A stretch of DNA of 43,190 bases. Source: an uncultured Alphaproteobacteria bacterium (GTDB taxonomy: Bacteria; Pseudomonadota; Alphaproteobacteria; Rhodobacterales; Rhodobacteraceae). Where the stretch lies: the NCBI GenBank assembly GCA_902599445.1, contig CACKFK010000014.1, positions 1 through 43,190 on the forward strand, read 5' to 3'. The notes beneath the pieces are model-generated. The model was not told where the DNA came from, did not search any database, and worked only from the letters and a program-made list of their open reading frames with translations. Positions 9,024 through 17,057 of this stretch are shown in pieces. Every line of letters begins with the position of its first letter. Positions within the stretch are counted from its first letter, which is position 1. Made by a program: the position numbers and the translations under genes.

Positions 9024-10139
9024 ATGGAGAGTATGCTTTTTTCGCCAATTTCAATCGGTGATTTGGTCATCAACAATAGAATAGTTGTAGCACCAATGTG
9101 CCAGTATTCAGCTATAGATGGCTCTGCAACGGATTGGCATCTCATGCATCTGGGACAATTTTCTGTTTCTGGATCTGGACTCGTATTTATCGAAGCTACT
9201 GCAGTTGAGAAAAAAGGGCGAATAACTCCAGGTTGTCTCGGACTTTATTCAGATGACAATGAAAAAGAATTAAAAAAAATAGTCCAATTCTTTAAGAAAT
9301 ATGGAAACTCAAAGATTGGGATCCAACTCGCCCACGCCGGACGAAAAGCTTCTACTGAAATACCTTGGCGGGGTGGACTTCCTCTTGAGGAGGGAAATGA
9401 CCAGTGCTGGGAAACCGTAGCACCTTCAGCAGAAAGTTATTCATCTAATTGGCCGTCCCCTAGCGAATTAGATACTTCAGGTTTAAAACAAATATTGGAT
9501 TATTTTGTAACAGCAGCAAAAAGATCTGTAAAGATAGGGTTCGATGTCATTGAGTTGCACATGGCTCATGGCTATCTTTTGCATCAATTTCTTTCTCCAG
9601 TAAGTAACACCCGTTCAGATGAATATGGTCAAACATTAGAAGGAAGAATGAAATTCCCCTTAGAAGTTTTTAAAGCCGTAAGAAATTCCATACCAGAGAA
9701 CTTTCCTCTTGGCGTTAGGTTCTCAGCTACAGATTGGATCGAAGATTCCTCTTGGGATCTGACTGAATCTATCAAATTTGGACAGGAACTAAAGAAATTA
9801 AAGTGCAAATTTATAGATGTTTCCAGTGGGGGAAACTCCCCGAGGCAAAAGATATCGCCTGGACCAGCATATCAGACTGGTTTTGCAGCTGAAATTAAGA
9901 AAAAAGTTAACCTCACGACAATAGCAGTTGGTCAAATAAATGAACCCTTCCAAGCGGAGTCAATTATAAGTACTGGACAGGCCGATATGGTAGCTATAGG
10001 CAGAGGCATGCTATATAATCCACGGTGGGCTTGGCATGCAGCAGAAGTCTTCTCTAATGAATGTGCGTACCCGCCCCAATATGCTAGGGCTCATCACTCA
10101 TTGATCGGGTTACCAATACCGGGAAATCCACAGAAATAA
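9024..10139 (+). CDS. Old yellow enzyme family NADH:flavin oxidoreductase (YqjM-like)
   Basis: A 371-residue FMN-dependent ene-reductase. The N-terminal VAPMCQYSA carries the Cys26 and Tyr28 typical of the YqjM/XenA subclass. QLAHAGRKAS follows near residue 106, then the substrate-binding pair H-x-x-H in LHMAHGYLLHQF near residue 178, and the family signature SPVSNTRSDEYG. The C-terminal FMN-phosphate loop includes AIGRGMLYNPRW. ATG is preceded by AAAAGGAAACC. It reduces activated C=C bonds of enones or similar compounds in the cytoplasm. Linkage to the DmdA-like gene (22 bp apart) suggests one transcript; an OYE step is not part of the described demethylation pathway, so its role here is open. 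Confidence 0.9.
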   Translation: MESMLFSPISIGDLVINNRIVVAPMCQYSAIDGSATDWHLMHLGQFSVSGSGLVFIEATAVEKKGRITPGCLGLYSDDNEKELKKIVQFFKKYGNSKIGIQLAHAGRKASTEIPWRGGLPLEEGNDQCWETVAPSAESYSSNWPSPSELDTSGLKQILDYFVTAAKRSVKIGFDVIELHMAHGYLLHQFLSPVSNTRSDEYGQTLEGRMKFPLEVFKAVRNSIPENFPLGVRFSATDWIEDSSWDLTESIKFGQELKKLKCKFIDVSSGGNSPRQKISPGPAYQTGFAAEIKKKVNLTTIAVGQINEPFQAESIISTGQADMVAIGRGMLYNPRWAWHAAEVFSNECAYPPQYARAHHSLIGLPIPGNPQK

Positions 10140-10198
10140 TTATTTATTTACTGATAACACTAAATGCTAGCAGCGAAATTTGATTAATCTTCTCAATA

Positions 10199-10327
10199 AT
10201 GAAACTTATACTGAAACTTTATAATCTTGCTAAAAATATAGAGGGTATTCTGGTTAATTGGTATTGGATAAGTTTAATAAGCATCTGGCTAGTAGGCATG
10301 GCCTTAATATGGTATGTTTTTTCATAG
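10199..10327 (+). CDS. Possible 42-residue single-helix membrane peptide
   Basis: An ATG-initiated frame of 42 codons with a polar, basic N-terminus (MKLILKLYNLAKNIEG) followed by one strongly hydrophobic segment (about residues 22-42) rich in Trp, Ile and Leu. It lies between the OYE gene and the convergent ArgE-like gene. There is no good Shine-Dalgarno, and AT-rich DNA throws up hydrophobic frames by chance, so the call is tentative. Small proteins of this build are easily missed by gene callers. Confidence 0.3.
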   Translation: MKLILKLYNLAKNIEGILVNWYWISLISIWLVGMALIWYVFS

Positions 10328-10359
10328 CCTATTGCGCCGCCCAAAGACACCCTTTTCTT

Positions 10360-11511
10360 TTATGACAAATGATGGGCAATTTTCTTCATAAAAGATAATC
10401 CCTCCTTCAATTCTCCTATGGTTATATATTCATCCGGTGCGTGAGCTCTAGAAATTGACCCCGGTCCGCAAACTACTGTAGAGAGACCTGCTGCACTAAA
10501 ATATCCGGCATCTGTGCCAAATGACACTACACCTCGGCTATTCTTACCTGTTATTTCACTAATGAAACGTGCAGCTCTTTCTGAATTCATATCATCGAAG
10601 GGAGGGGCAGATACTTCAGTTATCACCTTAATTTCAGCATTTCCATTAATGTCCTTCATAGGCGGCAACAAAACTTTATCTGCATATTCTTTTATTTCTG
10701 CAATAATGGCCCTACTATCTTCTCCTGGCATCGGTCGAAACTCCCAATCAAAATTACACCATCCAGCAGTAGCATTACGCGCGGCTCCGCCTTCAATCTT
10801 ACCAACGTTAAATGTTGAGTATGGCGGTTCAAACAATGAATTTGAATGCGGTAAGCATGCTAACCGATCTCCTATTTCCTCAATTTTTGCAATAAGTCTC
10901 ATGGCAACCGAAATAGCACTCACGCCCTTATTAGGATCACAGGAGTGAACTTCAAACCCGGTTATTTCGGTTCGCATTTCATCGCCACCTTTATGAGCAG
11001 TAATAATATTCATTTCTGTCGGCTCTCCCACAATAACAATTGCTGGGGAGCAGTTCATGAATTCCCGACTATTTAGCAGAAAAGGCATCCCATACCCCCC
11101 TGTTTCTTCGTCAAATGTGAATGCTATATGAATAGGTTTTTTTAGTTTCATTTCCTTGAAAATAGGAATCGAAGCCAAAACACAAGCCAGGAAACCTTTC
11201 ATGTCAACAGAACCCCGTCCATAAAGACAGTTGTTGCGTTTTGTCAGGGTGAAAGGATCACTTTGCCATTTTTGACCTTTCACTGGGACCACATCGGTGT
11301 GTCCATTCAAAACGATCCCACCATCAACTGCCGGTCCTAGCGTTGCAAAAACATTCGCCCTCTCACGGGCCAAATCGAAAGAAAGTGCTACCTCAATTCC
11401 AAATCCCTCAATATACTTTTTTATGTAATCAACTATACCATGAGTTGAAGATCCCGAAACACTCGGAAATGCAACCAGCCTCTCAAGGATTTCTACAGCT
11501 CTACCCAGCAT
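10360..11511 (-). CDS. argE: M20 family deacylase, acetylornithine deacetylase-like (ArgE type)
   Basis: A 383-residue zinc peptidase-family amidohydrolase. The first metal motif is GHTDVVPV near residue 69, with His and Asp as ligands. The catalytic DEETGGYG near residue 131 provides the general-base glutamate, and the late GTDAGYFSAAG segment is typical of ArgE/DapE proteins. A dimerisation lid lies between the two metal halves. Length matches ArgE (about 380). It would hydrolyse an N-acyl amino acid such as N2-acetylornithine in the cytoplasm. No other arginine biosynthesis gene is adjacent, so a catabolic N-acyl-amino-acid hydrolase is equally possible. It is convergent with the OYE gene. 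Confidence 0.82.
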   Translation of the reverse strand: MLGRAVEILERLVAFPSVSGSSTHGIVDYIKKYIEGFGIEVALSFDLARERANVFATLGPAVDGGIVLNGHTDVVPVKGQKWQSDPFTLTKRNNCLYGRGSVDMKGFLACVLASIPIFKEMKLKKPIHIAFTFDEETGGYGMPFLLNSREFMNCSPAIVIVGEPTEMNIITAHKGGDEMRTEITGFEVHSCDPNKGVSAISVAMRLIAKIEEIGDRLACLPHSNSLFEPPYSTFNVGKIEGGAARNATAGWCNFDWEFRPMPGEDSRAIIAEIKEYADKVLLPPMKDINGNAEIKVITEVSAPPFDDMNSERAARFISEITGKNSRGVVSFGTDAGYFSAAGLSTVVCGPGSISRAHAPDEYITIGELKEGLSFMKKIAHHLS

Positions 11512-11905
11512 CTTCTCTCCTATTTTTTAGATTTTATGAATCTAATAAACTATTGACAACTCTCTCACGTTGTAGCTAGCCTTACTCCTTTAGTCTAATA
11601 TCATAAGTTAGTTCATCAGTAAGATAAGCTGAAATTAGTTTGATTTTATATGGCAACAATCTGCTTCGTCTGGGTTTAGCATTTCCTTACCAGTGATATT
11701 ATATATGCTAATAAACTGAGTTTTTTCATCGGGAAGTGTCATTATTTAAGGTATATTTACAGATGTAGTGTATTTCTTTTACCATATCCTTTTCCTTCAC
11801 ATGACATTCGGGTACAAGAATAAGATGGGATCTAAGACGCCACAAGCAATTTTTAACTTCTCTATTTTAAAAAGTTAGAACCAAGATATAGGAGCTTTTT
11901 GTAGA
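11512..11905. other. Intergenic stretch without a supported gene
   Basis: About 390 bp between the minus-strand deacylase and the plus-strand dehydrogenase. It must hold both promoters (divergent genes). I see no convincing ORF or structured RNA. It contains actcctttagtctaat at 11584-11599, which recurs with one mismatch at 12974-12989 on the far side of the dehydrogenase. A usable ribosome-binding sequence, AGGAG, sits just before the dehydrogenase ATG. Confidence 0.5.
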
Positions 11906-12874
11906 ATGATTATGAACAAGTTAAGCAAAATTTTTATTACACGTCCTTTACCAATGTCGGTTATGGATGAAGCTAAAGCCCTAGGAAGCTTGACTGCTAG
12001 AAATTTGACAAGCCCCTTAAGTGAAAAAGAAATGATCTTAACTCTGAAAGATTATGATATTGTGCTACCAACATTAGGAGATTCTTTTTCAGCAAATGTC
12101 TTCAACCAGGTGGAGAATCCACGGTGCAAGCTCCTGGCTAACTTTGGTGTTGGTTACAACCATATCGATATAAATGCCGCCAAAGCAAAGGGTATTTCTA
12201 TTACCAATACGCCCGGAGCTGTCACCCAAGCCACCGCTGATATTGCTATGACACTTATGCTTATGACTGCTCGTAGAGCAGGAGAAGGAGAGCGGTTAGT
12301 TCGTGCTGGAAAATGGAAAGGCTGGCACCCAACTCAAATGCTAGGCCTACATGTCAGTGGGAAAACCGCAGCCATAATTGGAATGGGACGCATTGGAGAA
12401 GCAATCGCGCGTCGATGCCATTTTGGTTTTGGAATGCAAATAGTCTATTTAAACAGATCTGAAAAGACAGTAGCTTTTCCAGCCAGGCAAATTGCCAGCA
12501 TAGACGAAACTGTAAAACACGCAGACGTGGTTTTTGTAGCAGTCCCGGGCGGATTGCAGACCAACCATCTAATAGATGAAAAAGTATTTCAAATGATGCA
12601 AAGGCATGCCATCTTTGTCAATATATCTCGTGGAGATGTTGTTGCCGAGACTGCTTTGATAAGTGCCTTAGAAACTGGGCAGATCGGTGGAGCAGGGCTC
12701 GATGTTTATGAATTTGAACCTGAAGTGCCAAAAGCTTTTTTAAATATGGAAAATGTTACTCTTTTTCCACATCTTGGCACTGCTTCTATGGAAGTGCGAA
12801 CAGAAATGGGTAAGATGGCTCTTAATAATATACGAGAATTTATAGCAGGTAATTCCCCGCCAAACCTGTTATAG
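11906..12874 (+). CDS. D-isomer-specific 2-hydroxyacid dehydrogenase (glyoxylate/hydroxypyruvate reductase-like)
   Basis: A 322-residue NAD(P)-dependent dehydrogenase reducing a 2-oxoacid such as glyoxylate or hydroxypyruvate to the D-hydroxyacid. The Rossmann motif GMGRIGEAIARR lies near residue 158. The catalytic set follows: Arg in NISRGDVV (about 243), Glu in YEFEPEVP (about 270) and His in FPHLGTAS (about 288). The substrate-domain loop NFGVGYNHID is characteristic. AGGAG upstream supports the first of two nearby ATGs. It stands alone between the ArgE-like gene and a DMT exporter. Substrate specificity is not readable beyond the glyoxylate-reductase-like subgroup. Confidence 0.9.
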   Translation: MIMNKLSKIFITRPLPMSVMDEAKALGSLTARNLTSPLSEKEMILTLKDYDIVLPTLGDSFSANVFNQVENPRCKLLANFGVGYNHIDINAAKAKGISITNTPGAVTQATADIAMTLMLMTARRAGEGERLVRAGKWKGWHPTQMLGLHVSGKTAAIIGMGRIGEAIARRCHFGFGMQIVYLNRSEKTVAFPARQIASIDETVKHADVVFVAVPGGLQTNHLIDEKVFQMMQRHAIFVNISRGDVVAETALISALETGQIGGAGLDVYEFEPEVPKAFLNMENVTLFPHLGTASMEVRTEMGKMALNNIREFIAGNSPPNLL

Positions 12875-13017
12875 AGAAAATTGGCAGAAACTAATGTCTT
12901 CATTATACATGTGCTATTTTCCTTTGGAAGGATCTGACTTAGGCATTTTATATGCATAATTTATTAGGTGATCACTCTTTTAGTCTAATTAAAAATTTAT
13001 CTACAAAAATATCCTTG

Positions 13018-13034
13018 AAAATCCTGCGGATTTT
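13018..13034 (+). terminator. Short hairpin, possible terminator
   Basis: aaaatcc-tgc-ggatttt forms a perfect 7-bp stem with a 3-base loop, followed by an A/T-rich tail. It lies about 145 bp after the 2-hydroxyacid dehydrogenase and before the DMT exporter. The stem is short and the U-tract imperfect, so this is only a candidate. Confidence 0.35.
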
Positions 13035-13170
13035 AAATTTGTTATTTCAAGTATTTCTATTAATAAAAGTAAGTTTAGTTTAATGTCCATGAAAAAAAAA
13101 CTGGCGACACTAAAATTCCTCCAAATTGATGAACGTTCAATAACCGATGCTAAAACAAAAAAGCGAGAAT

Positions 13171-14067
13171 ATGAAAGGCGGGTTATTCATAGCATTAGGC
13201 ATGCTATTACTAGCTATTGGGGACAACTATATTCGTTTTATAACAGAGCAAACAAGTCTTTGGCAATTTCACTTTGAACGTAGTCTAATTGCAATTCCAC
13301 TTTTGATATTAGCTGCAAGGAGGATAGGTAGGAGTATACTTCCACAAAACTTTTCACCTGTTTTAATAAGAACGTTATTGATGGTTTTGGCCATGTTGGT
13401 TTATTTTGGTTCCTTAGCATTTTTCCCAATATCAGAAGTCTCAGCTGGCCTCTTCACCTCTCCTTTATTCGTGATTATTTTTTCAAGATGTCTTCTTAAG
13501 GAGCAAATATATCTCTCCAGAGTATTTGCCGTTCTCTTAGGAAGCTTTGGGGTGGTCTTAGTTTTGGGTATAACCTTTTCTGATTTCTCAATATACAACC
13601 TATTTCCAATTGCGGCCGGGGCTATCTATGCGTTAGCGTCCATAACCACTCGTCAATGGTGCCGTGAAGAAGAACCCGTCTCATTAATGTTTATGTTCTT
13701 TTGCGGGATAGGGTTAGCATCGTTTATAATCATTATATTAATACAGCTGAACATACTTTTAGACTTTTTCCCCATATCTGGGACGTTTCTTACTCTGCCT
13801 TTAAAAGTGCCAAATTTGCAAATTCTCGTAATTATCTTTATGCATGCGTTGGTATCAGTGATTGGCGGCGTGTTGATTACTTTTGGGTATCAAAAAGGTC
13901 ATACCAGTTTTGTAGCAGTGTTTGAGTATTCCTTCCTATTTTTTGCAACATCCTGGGCTTATCTGTTTTTTTCAGATTATATTTCTGCTTCCATGCTTTT
14001 AGGGTTAACCCTAATCATATTATCTGGTTTCGTCATTTCGTTAAGCACTAATTCCAAACAAAAATAG
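13171..14067 (+). CDS. EamA/DMT family transporter
   Basis: A roughly 298-residue inner-membrane protein with about ten hydrophobic helices arranged as two EamA repeats, as in drug/metabolite exporters. I chose the ATG at 13171 (MKGGLFIALGM) because AGCGAG lies just upstream and the first helix begins there; an ATG at 13147 would add eight charged residues. The second half carries QKGHTSFVAVFEYSFLF, the usual start of the second repeat's pore helix. It probably exports a small metabolite or amino acid. A second DMT gene at 22.5 kb has similar size and order; substrate is unknown for both. Confidence 0.85.
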   Translation: MKGGLFIALGMLLLAIGDNYIRFITEQTSLWQFHFERSLIAIPLLILAARRIGRSILPQNFSPVLIRTLLMVLAMLVYFGSLAFFPISEVSAGLFTSPLFVIIFSRCLLKEQIYLSRVFAVLLGSFGVVLVLGITFSDFSIYNLFPIAAGAIYALASITTRQWCREEEPVSLMFMFFCGIGLASFIIIILIQLNILLDFFPISGTFLTLPLKVPNLQILVIIFMHALVSVIGGVLITFGYQKGHTSFVAVFEYSFLFFATSWAYLFFSDYISASMLLGLTLIILSGFVISLSTNSKQK

Positions 14068-14496
14068 TAAATTATGTTATTTAGTCTGATTGGGACCGCA
14101 TTCACTTGGAGTATAAATTTGATTAGCTCCATCTTAAAAATGGATTTGCCTATTAAACAGATACTATAACGATCCTTCTGGTCTTGTTTCTATTCAGCTA
14201 CTTTGGTTTTTATCTTCTAGATATAACTTAAGAGATGCTTCTATTCCAAATTGGGACATTTTTTAAAAACCTTCTGTACTGATCCTCGAAATATTTCGTT
14301 CTTTCTTAGATTCCCCTCAAAAATTATTCTTAGTTCAAGAATAGAATTTACTGGATCATTTTGTCGTATGATGAATCGATTTTCAGGATCAACGGGAAAG
14401 AAAACAGCCAGATGATACAGATTGGCGACCTCAAAATTTATCCTACTTCAAGTTACTGTTGCCTATTCTATCCCGAACATGATGCTGGCGCAGCGA
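14068..14496. pseudogene. Stretch with possible decayed coding sequence, unassigned
   Basis: About 430 bp between the DMT gene and the GNAT gene. On the minus strand a protein-like frame, open for about 70 codons (roughly 14450 to 14250), includes LYHLAVFFPVDPENRFI and then IFRGSVQKVF. It hits a stop, and the frame continues with more stops. A plus-strand frame starting MLFSLIGTAF at 14094 also looks protein-like but breaks after about 31 codons. I could not identify a family. The pattern of readable pieces interrupted by stops suggests a degraded gene rather than a working one, but AT-rich noise cannot be excluded. Confidence 0.3.
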
Positions 14497-14943
14497 TTAA
14501 ATTACAACGCCTAAGTTTTGTCGCCATTCAAATTGTATTTCAGGGATCCCATCTCCTCCTTTTTCTTTTAGCCTTGAAATTCTAAACCCTTCCCGATGAT
14601 AGAACCGATGAGCTTTTTCATTCGCCTTATGCGACCATAGATTAATATAATGGTATCTCTCTTTAATCTTATCTAAAAGTACTTTTCCAACCCCTTTCCC
14701 CTGTATTGCCGTATACAAAGCACTAACTTGTGACAATTCTACATTAAATGAGAGATAACCTATCACTGGATGACCTGCTACCCAAAATTCCCTATGTGGC
14801 ATGGCTTCTTTGATCATGGTTGTGAGTTCAGGTTGCGTGTATAAGCGTGGCATCCACTCTGTATTACTTATCCAACTACTTACAATCTCAGCACACTTTT
14901 CAGCATCCTTCAACTCTCCGCCGCGCACCATCATATCCCTCAT
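14497..14943 (-). CDS. GNAT family N-acetyltransferase
   Basis: A 148-residue acetyltransferase using acetyl-CoA. The pyrophosphate-binding loop is visible as QGKGVGK (the Q/R-x-x-G-x-G/A motif) after the beta-4 strand VSALYTAI. The C-terminal part has NEKAHRFYHREGF, the classic alpha-4/beta-6 element of GNAT enzymes. I placed the start at the ATG preceded by GGAG rather than at the upstream TTG. The substrate is unknown: small-molecule amines or protein N-termini are both possible. It is isolated and points away from the DddQ-like operon. Confidence 0.82.
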   Translation of the reverse strand: MRDMMVRGGELKDAEKCAEIVSSWISNTEWMPRLYTQPELTTMIKEAMPHREFWVAGHPVIGYLSFNVELSQVSALYTAIQGKGVGKVLLDKIKERYHYINLWSHKANEKAHRFYHREGFRISRLKEKGGDGIPEIQFEWRQNLGVVI

Positions 14944-15186
14944 CACTTTCTCCAAAACTATACCCAATATTATACTAATCTCTCTTTGCTCTTGGCTAAA
15001 GAATATAATTGAGAGATACTTTAAGGCATATTAACTACTGCCTCTTACTAGTGAACACAATTTCAGACCGGCAAATGAATGAACATAAGAAAAATAATTT
15101 GAGAGCGCTGGTTGGTAGAATGAAAGATCATAAGAAAATATCAACTTTCTGGAATCTATGTATTTAGATTATTGGAGAAACGTATA

Positions 15187-15768
15187 ATGTCCCTCAACAT
15201 TTTATTTCCTGAATTAGCGAAGGTTTTTTATCAGGAAAACAAAATAGAGTCATTTGCTAGATTCACCCTCCAAAATACTACTAGCGATAAATTGTTATCG
15301 CTCGGCGGTAATGGCTTAGACAAGAGCATTATTAAAGTGATGAGACAAAAAAATTCTCATCCGGTGTGTAAAACTATTTTGGAAATGCCCTTTGATTGGA
15401 TTCCTCCTGAGACATCCCAAGACCCACTTTATATCCAACACAGCATTGCTAAGGCCCACGTTGAATTGATTGGTCCTACAGGTTTGGTCAAGTCAAATGA
15501 TATTCGCATAGGCCTTTATGGGATGTTACCCAATACTGAATATGGAGTTAGAACCCACCCAGCAGATGAACTCTATGTGATGCTTGCTGGAAAAGCATAT
15601 TGGCAGATAGACGAAAAACCATATCGACTTCACTACCCTTGTGAACGTTCTTATCATCCCTCAATGGTAAAACATGCCAATCGAACAGGGCCAGAAGCAT
15701 TCATGTCCATTTATGTGTGGTGCGGAGATGTTTCAAGCAAAAACTATGTGTATGAAGGTATACGATAA
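15187..15768 (+). CDS. dddQ: DMSP lyase-like cupin (DddQ type)
   Basis: A 193-residue cupin resembling DddQ, which cleaves dimethylsulfoniopropionate to dimethyl sulfide and acrylate. The metal-binding positions are H124, E128, Y130 (THPADELY) and H163 (KHANRT), nearly the same positions I recall for the catalytic residues of DddQ. The C-terminal signature RTGPEAFMSIYVWCGD is typical of the family. The first position of the usual cupin H-x-H pair is Arg (R122). Start: ATG at 15187 with GGAGA eight bases upstream; a TTG five codons earlier is less likely. It is followed by P450 and AhpD-like genes on the same strand at gaps of 48 and 77 bp, suggesting one operon. A related cupin with another substrate is the main alternative. 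Confidence 0.72.
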   Translation: MSLNILFPELAKVFYQENKIESFARFTLQNTTSDKLLSLGGNGLDKSIIKVMRQKNSHPVCKTILEMPFDWIPPETSQDPLYIQHSIAKAHVELIGPTGLVKSNDIRIGLYGMLPNTEYGVRTHPADELYVMLAGKAYWQIDEKPYRLHYPCERSYHPSMVKHANRTGPEAFMSIYVWCGDVSSKNYVYEGIR

Positions 15769-15816
15769 ATCCCACCTAGTATTCTAAATGGTTGGGTAGC
15801 CTGAAAGGAAGTAATC

Positions 15817-16980
15817 ATGTCAAATGCTCCCATATATAATTTAAACATAAATCATTTTTGGTTGGACCCATATCCTGACTTAAAGGTTATGAGGAATAAA
15901 ACTCCTATTGCCTATGTCCCTCAACTTGATGCCACTTTAATTACAAAAAGGCAGGCTATTTTTGAAAATGAAAAGAAAACAACCATTTTCGCTTCTGACC
16001 AACCAAACAGCCTAATGACACAATTAATGGGACAAAATATGATGAGAAAGGATGGGGATGCCCACCTGACTGAAAGGAGAGCCATTTTCCCCGCTGTATC
16101 CCCCAAAACAACAAAATTAATATGGAAACAAAAATTCCTGGAATTTTCCGATACCATACTTGACGAATTAGAGGTTCAAACTGGTGGGGACTTGGTAAGT
16201 GAATACGCAATGCCATTATCTGCAAAAGCACTTAAAGCAGTAACTGGGTTAACAAATATGGATACCAAGGAAATGAATAGAGTAAGCCAGGGTATGATTG
16301 ATGGCATTGCAAATTATGAAGGCAATGAAAAGATTGAGAAAAACTGCCACAATTGCACGGCTTCAATTGATGCACATATTGATGAAATTCTAAATTATAT
16401 ATCAAAGCACCCCGATAACTCCCTTTTATCTGTGCAGATTCAGGCAGGATTATCAGACGAGCAAATCAGAGCCAATATTAAACTGGCAATTTCTGGAGGG
16501 CAAAATGAACCTAGAGACGCCATTGCAGGTACTATTTGGGCACTTTTACGATATTCCGACCAAATGAAAAGTATACTAGCGAATGGATCTAACTGGTTGA
16601 AAGCTGTTGAAGAGTTTTTAAGATGGATCTCTCCAATTGGTATGTCTCCCAGACGCATTACTAAAGATTTTAACTTGGGAGAAGTCACGCTTTTCAAAGA
16701 TGATAAGGTTTTCTTTATGTTTGGATCAGGCAATAGAGATGAGGAATGTTTCAAGCATCCAGAAGAATTTAATATTTCACAAGATAGAGCTAATAGTATT
16801 TTTTTTGGCGCAGGCCCACATTTCTGTGCGGGTGCTGCTATTTCTAAGTGTTTAATTGGAGAGGTAGCAATTCCAAAGTTATTCAGTAGATTCCCAAATT
16901 TGAGATTAGATGAAAGATCTGCTGTATTATTTCACGGCTGGGCCTTCAGAGGACCAGTGAAGGTCCAATGTCTTTGGTAA
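15817..16980 (+). CDS. Cytochrome P450
   Basis: A 387-residue soluble bacterial P450. The haem-thiolate loop is FFGAGPHFCAGAA with Cys337 as axial ligand. The K-helix ExxR is E266-x-x-R269, followed by the SPRR segment. The I-helix reads GGQNEPRD at residues 227-234, so the usual acid-threonine pair for oxygen activation is replaced by Asn-Glu. AAGGAAG precedes the ATG. It needs a ferredoxin and reductase; neither is encoded nearby, so it must borrow partners. Lying between a DMSP-lyase-like gene and an AhpD-like gene, it may act on a compound from the same pathway, but its substrate is unknown. Confidence 0.92.
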   Translation: MSNAPIYNLNINHFWLDPYPDLKVMRNKTPIAYVPQLDATLITKRQAIFENEKKTTIFASDQPNSLMTQLMGQNMMRKDGDAHLTERRAIFPAVSPKTTKLIWKQKFLEFSDTILDELEVQTGGDLVSEYAMPLSAKALKAVTGLTNMDTKEMNRVSQGMIDGIANYEGNEKIEKNCHNCTASIDAHIDEILNYISKHPDNSLLSVQIQAGLSDEQIRANIKLAISGGQNEPRDAIAGTIWALLRYSDQMKSILANGSNWLKAVEEFLRWISPIGMSPRRITKDFNLGEVTLFKDDKVFFMFGSGNRDEECFKHPEEFNISQDRANSIFFGAGPHFCAGAAISKCLIGEVAIPKLFSRFPNLRLDERSAVLFHGWAFRGPVKVQCLW

Positions 16981-17057
16981 ACTCTAAATAAGTTCACAAT
17001 TGTTGGCGTAGGAGCATTACGTTATTAGCACTGTTAAGAAATATAAAAGGAAAAAAT

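Noticed and set aside
13083-13277. 64-codon plus-strand frame before the DMT gene
   Set aside because: Overlaps the first helices of the DMT exporter in another frame and has no family features.
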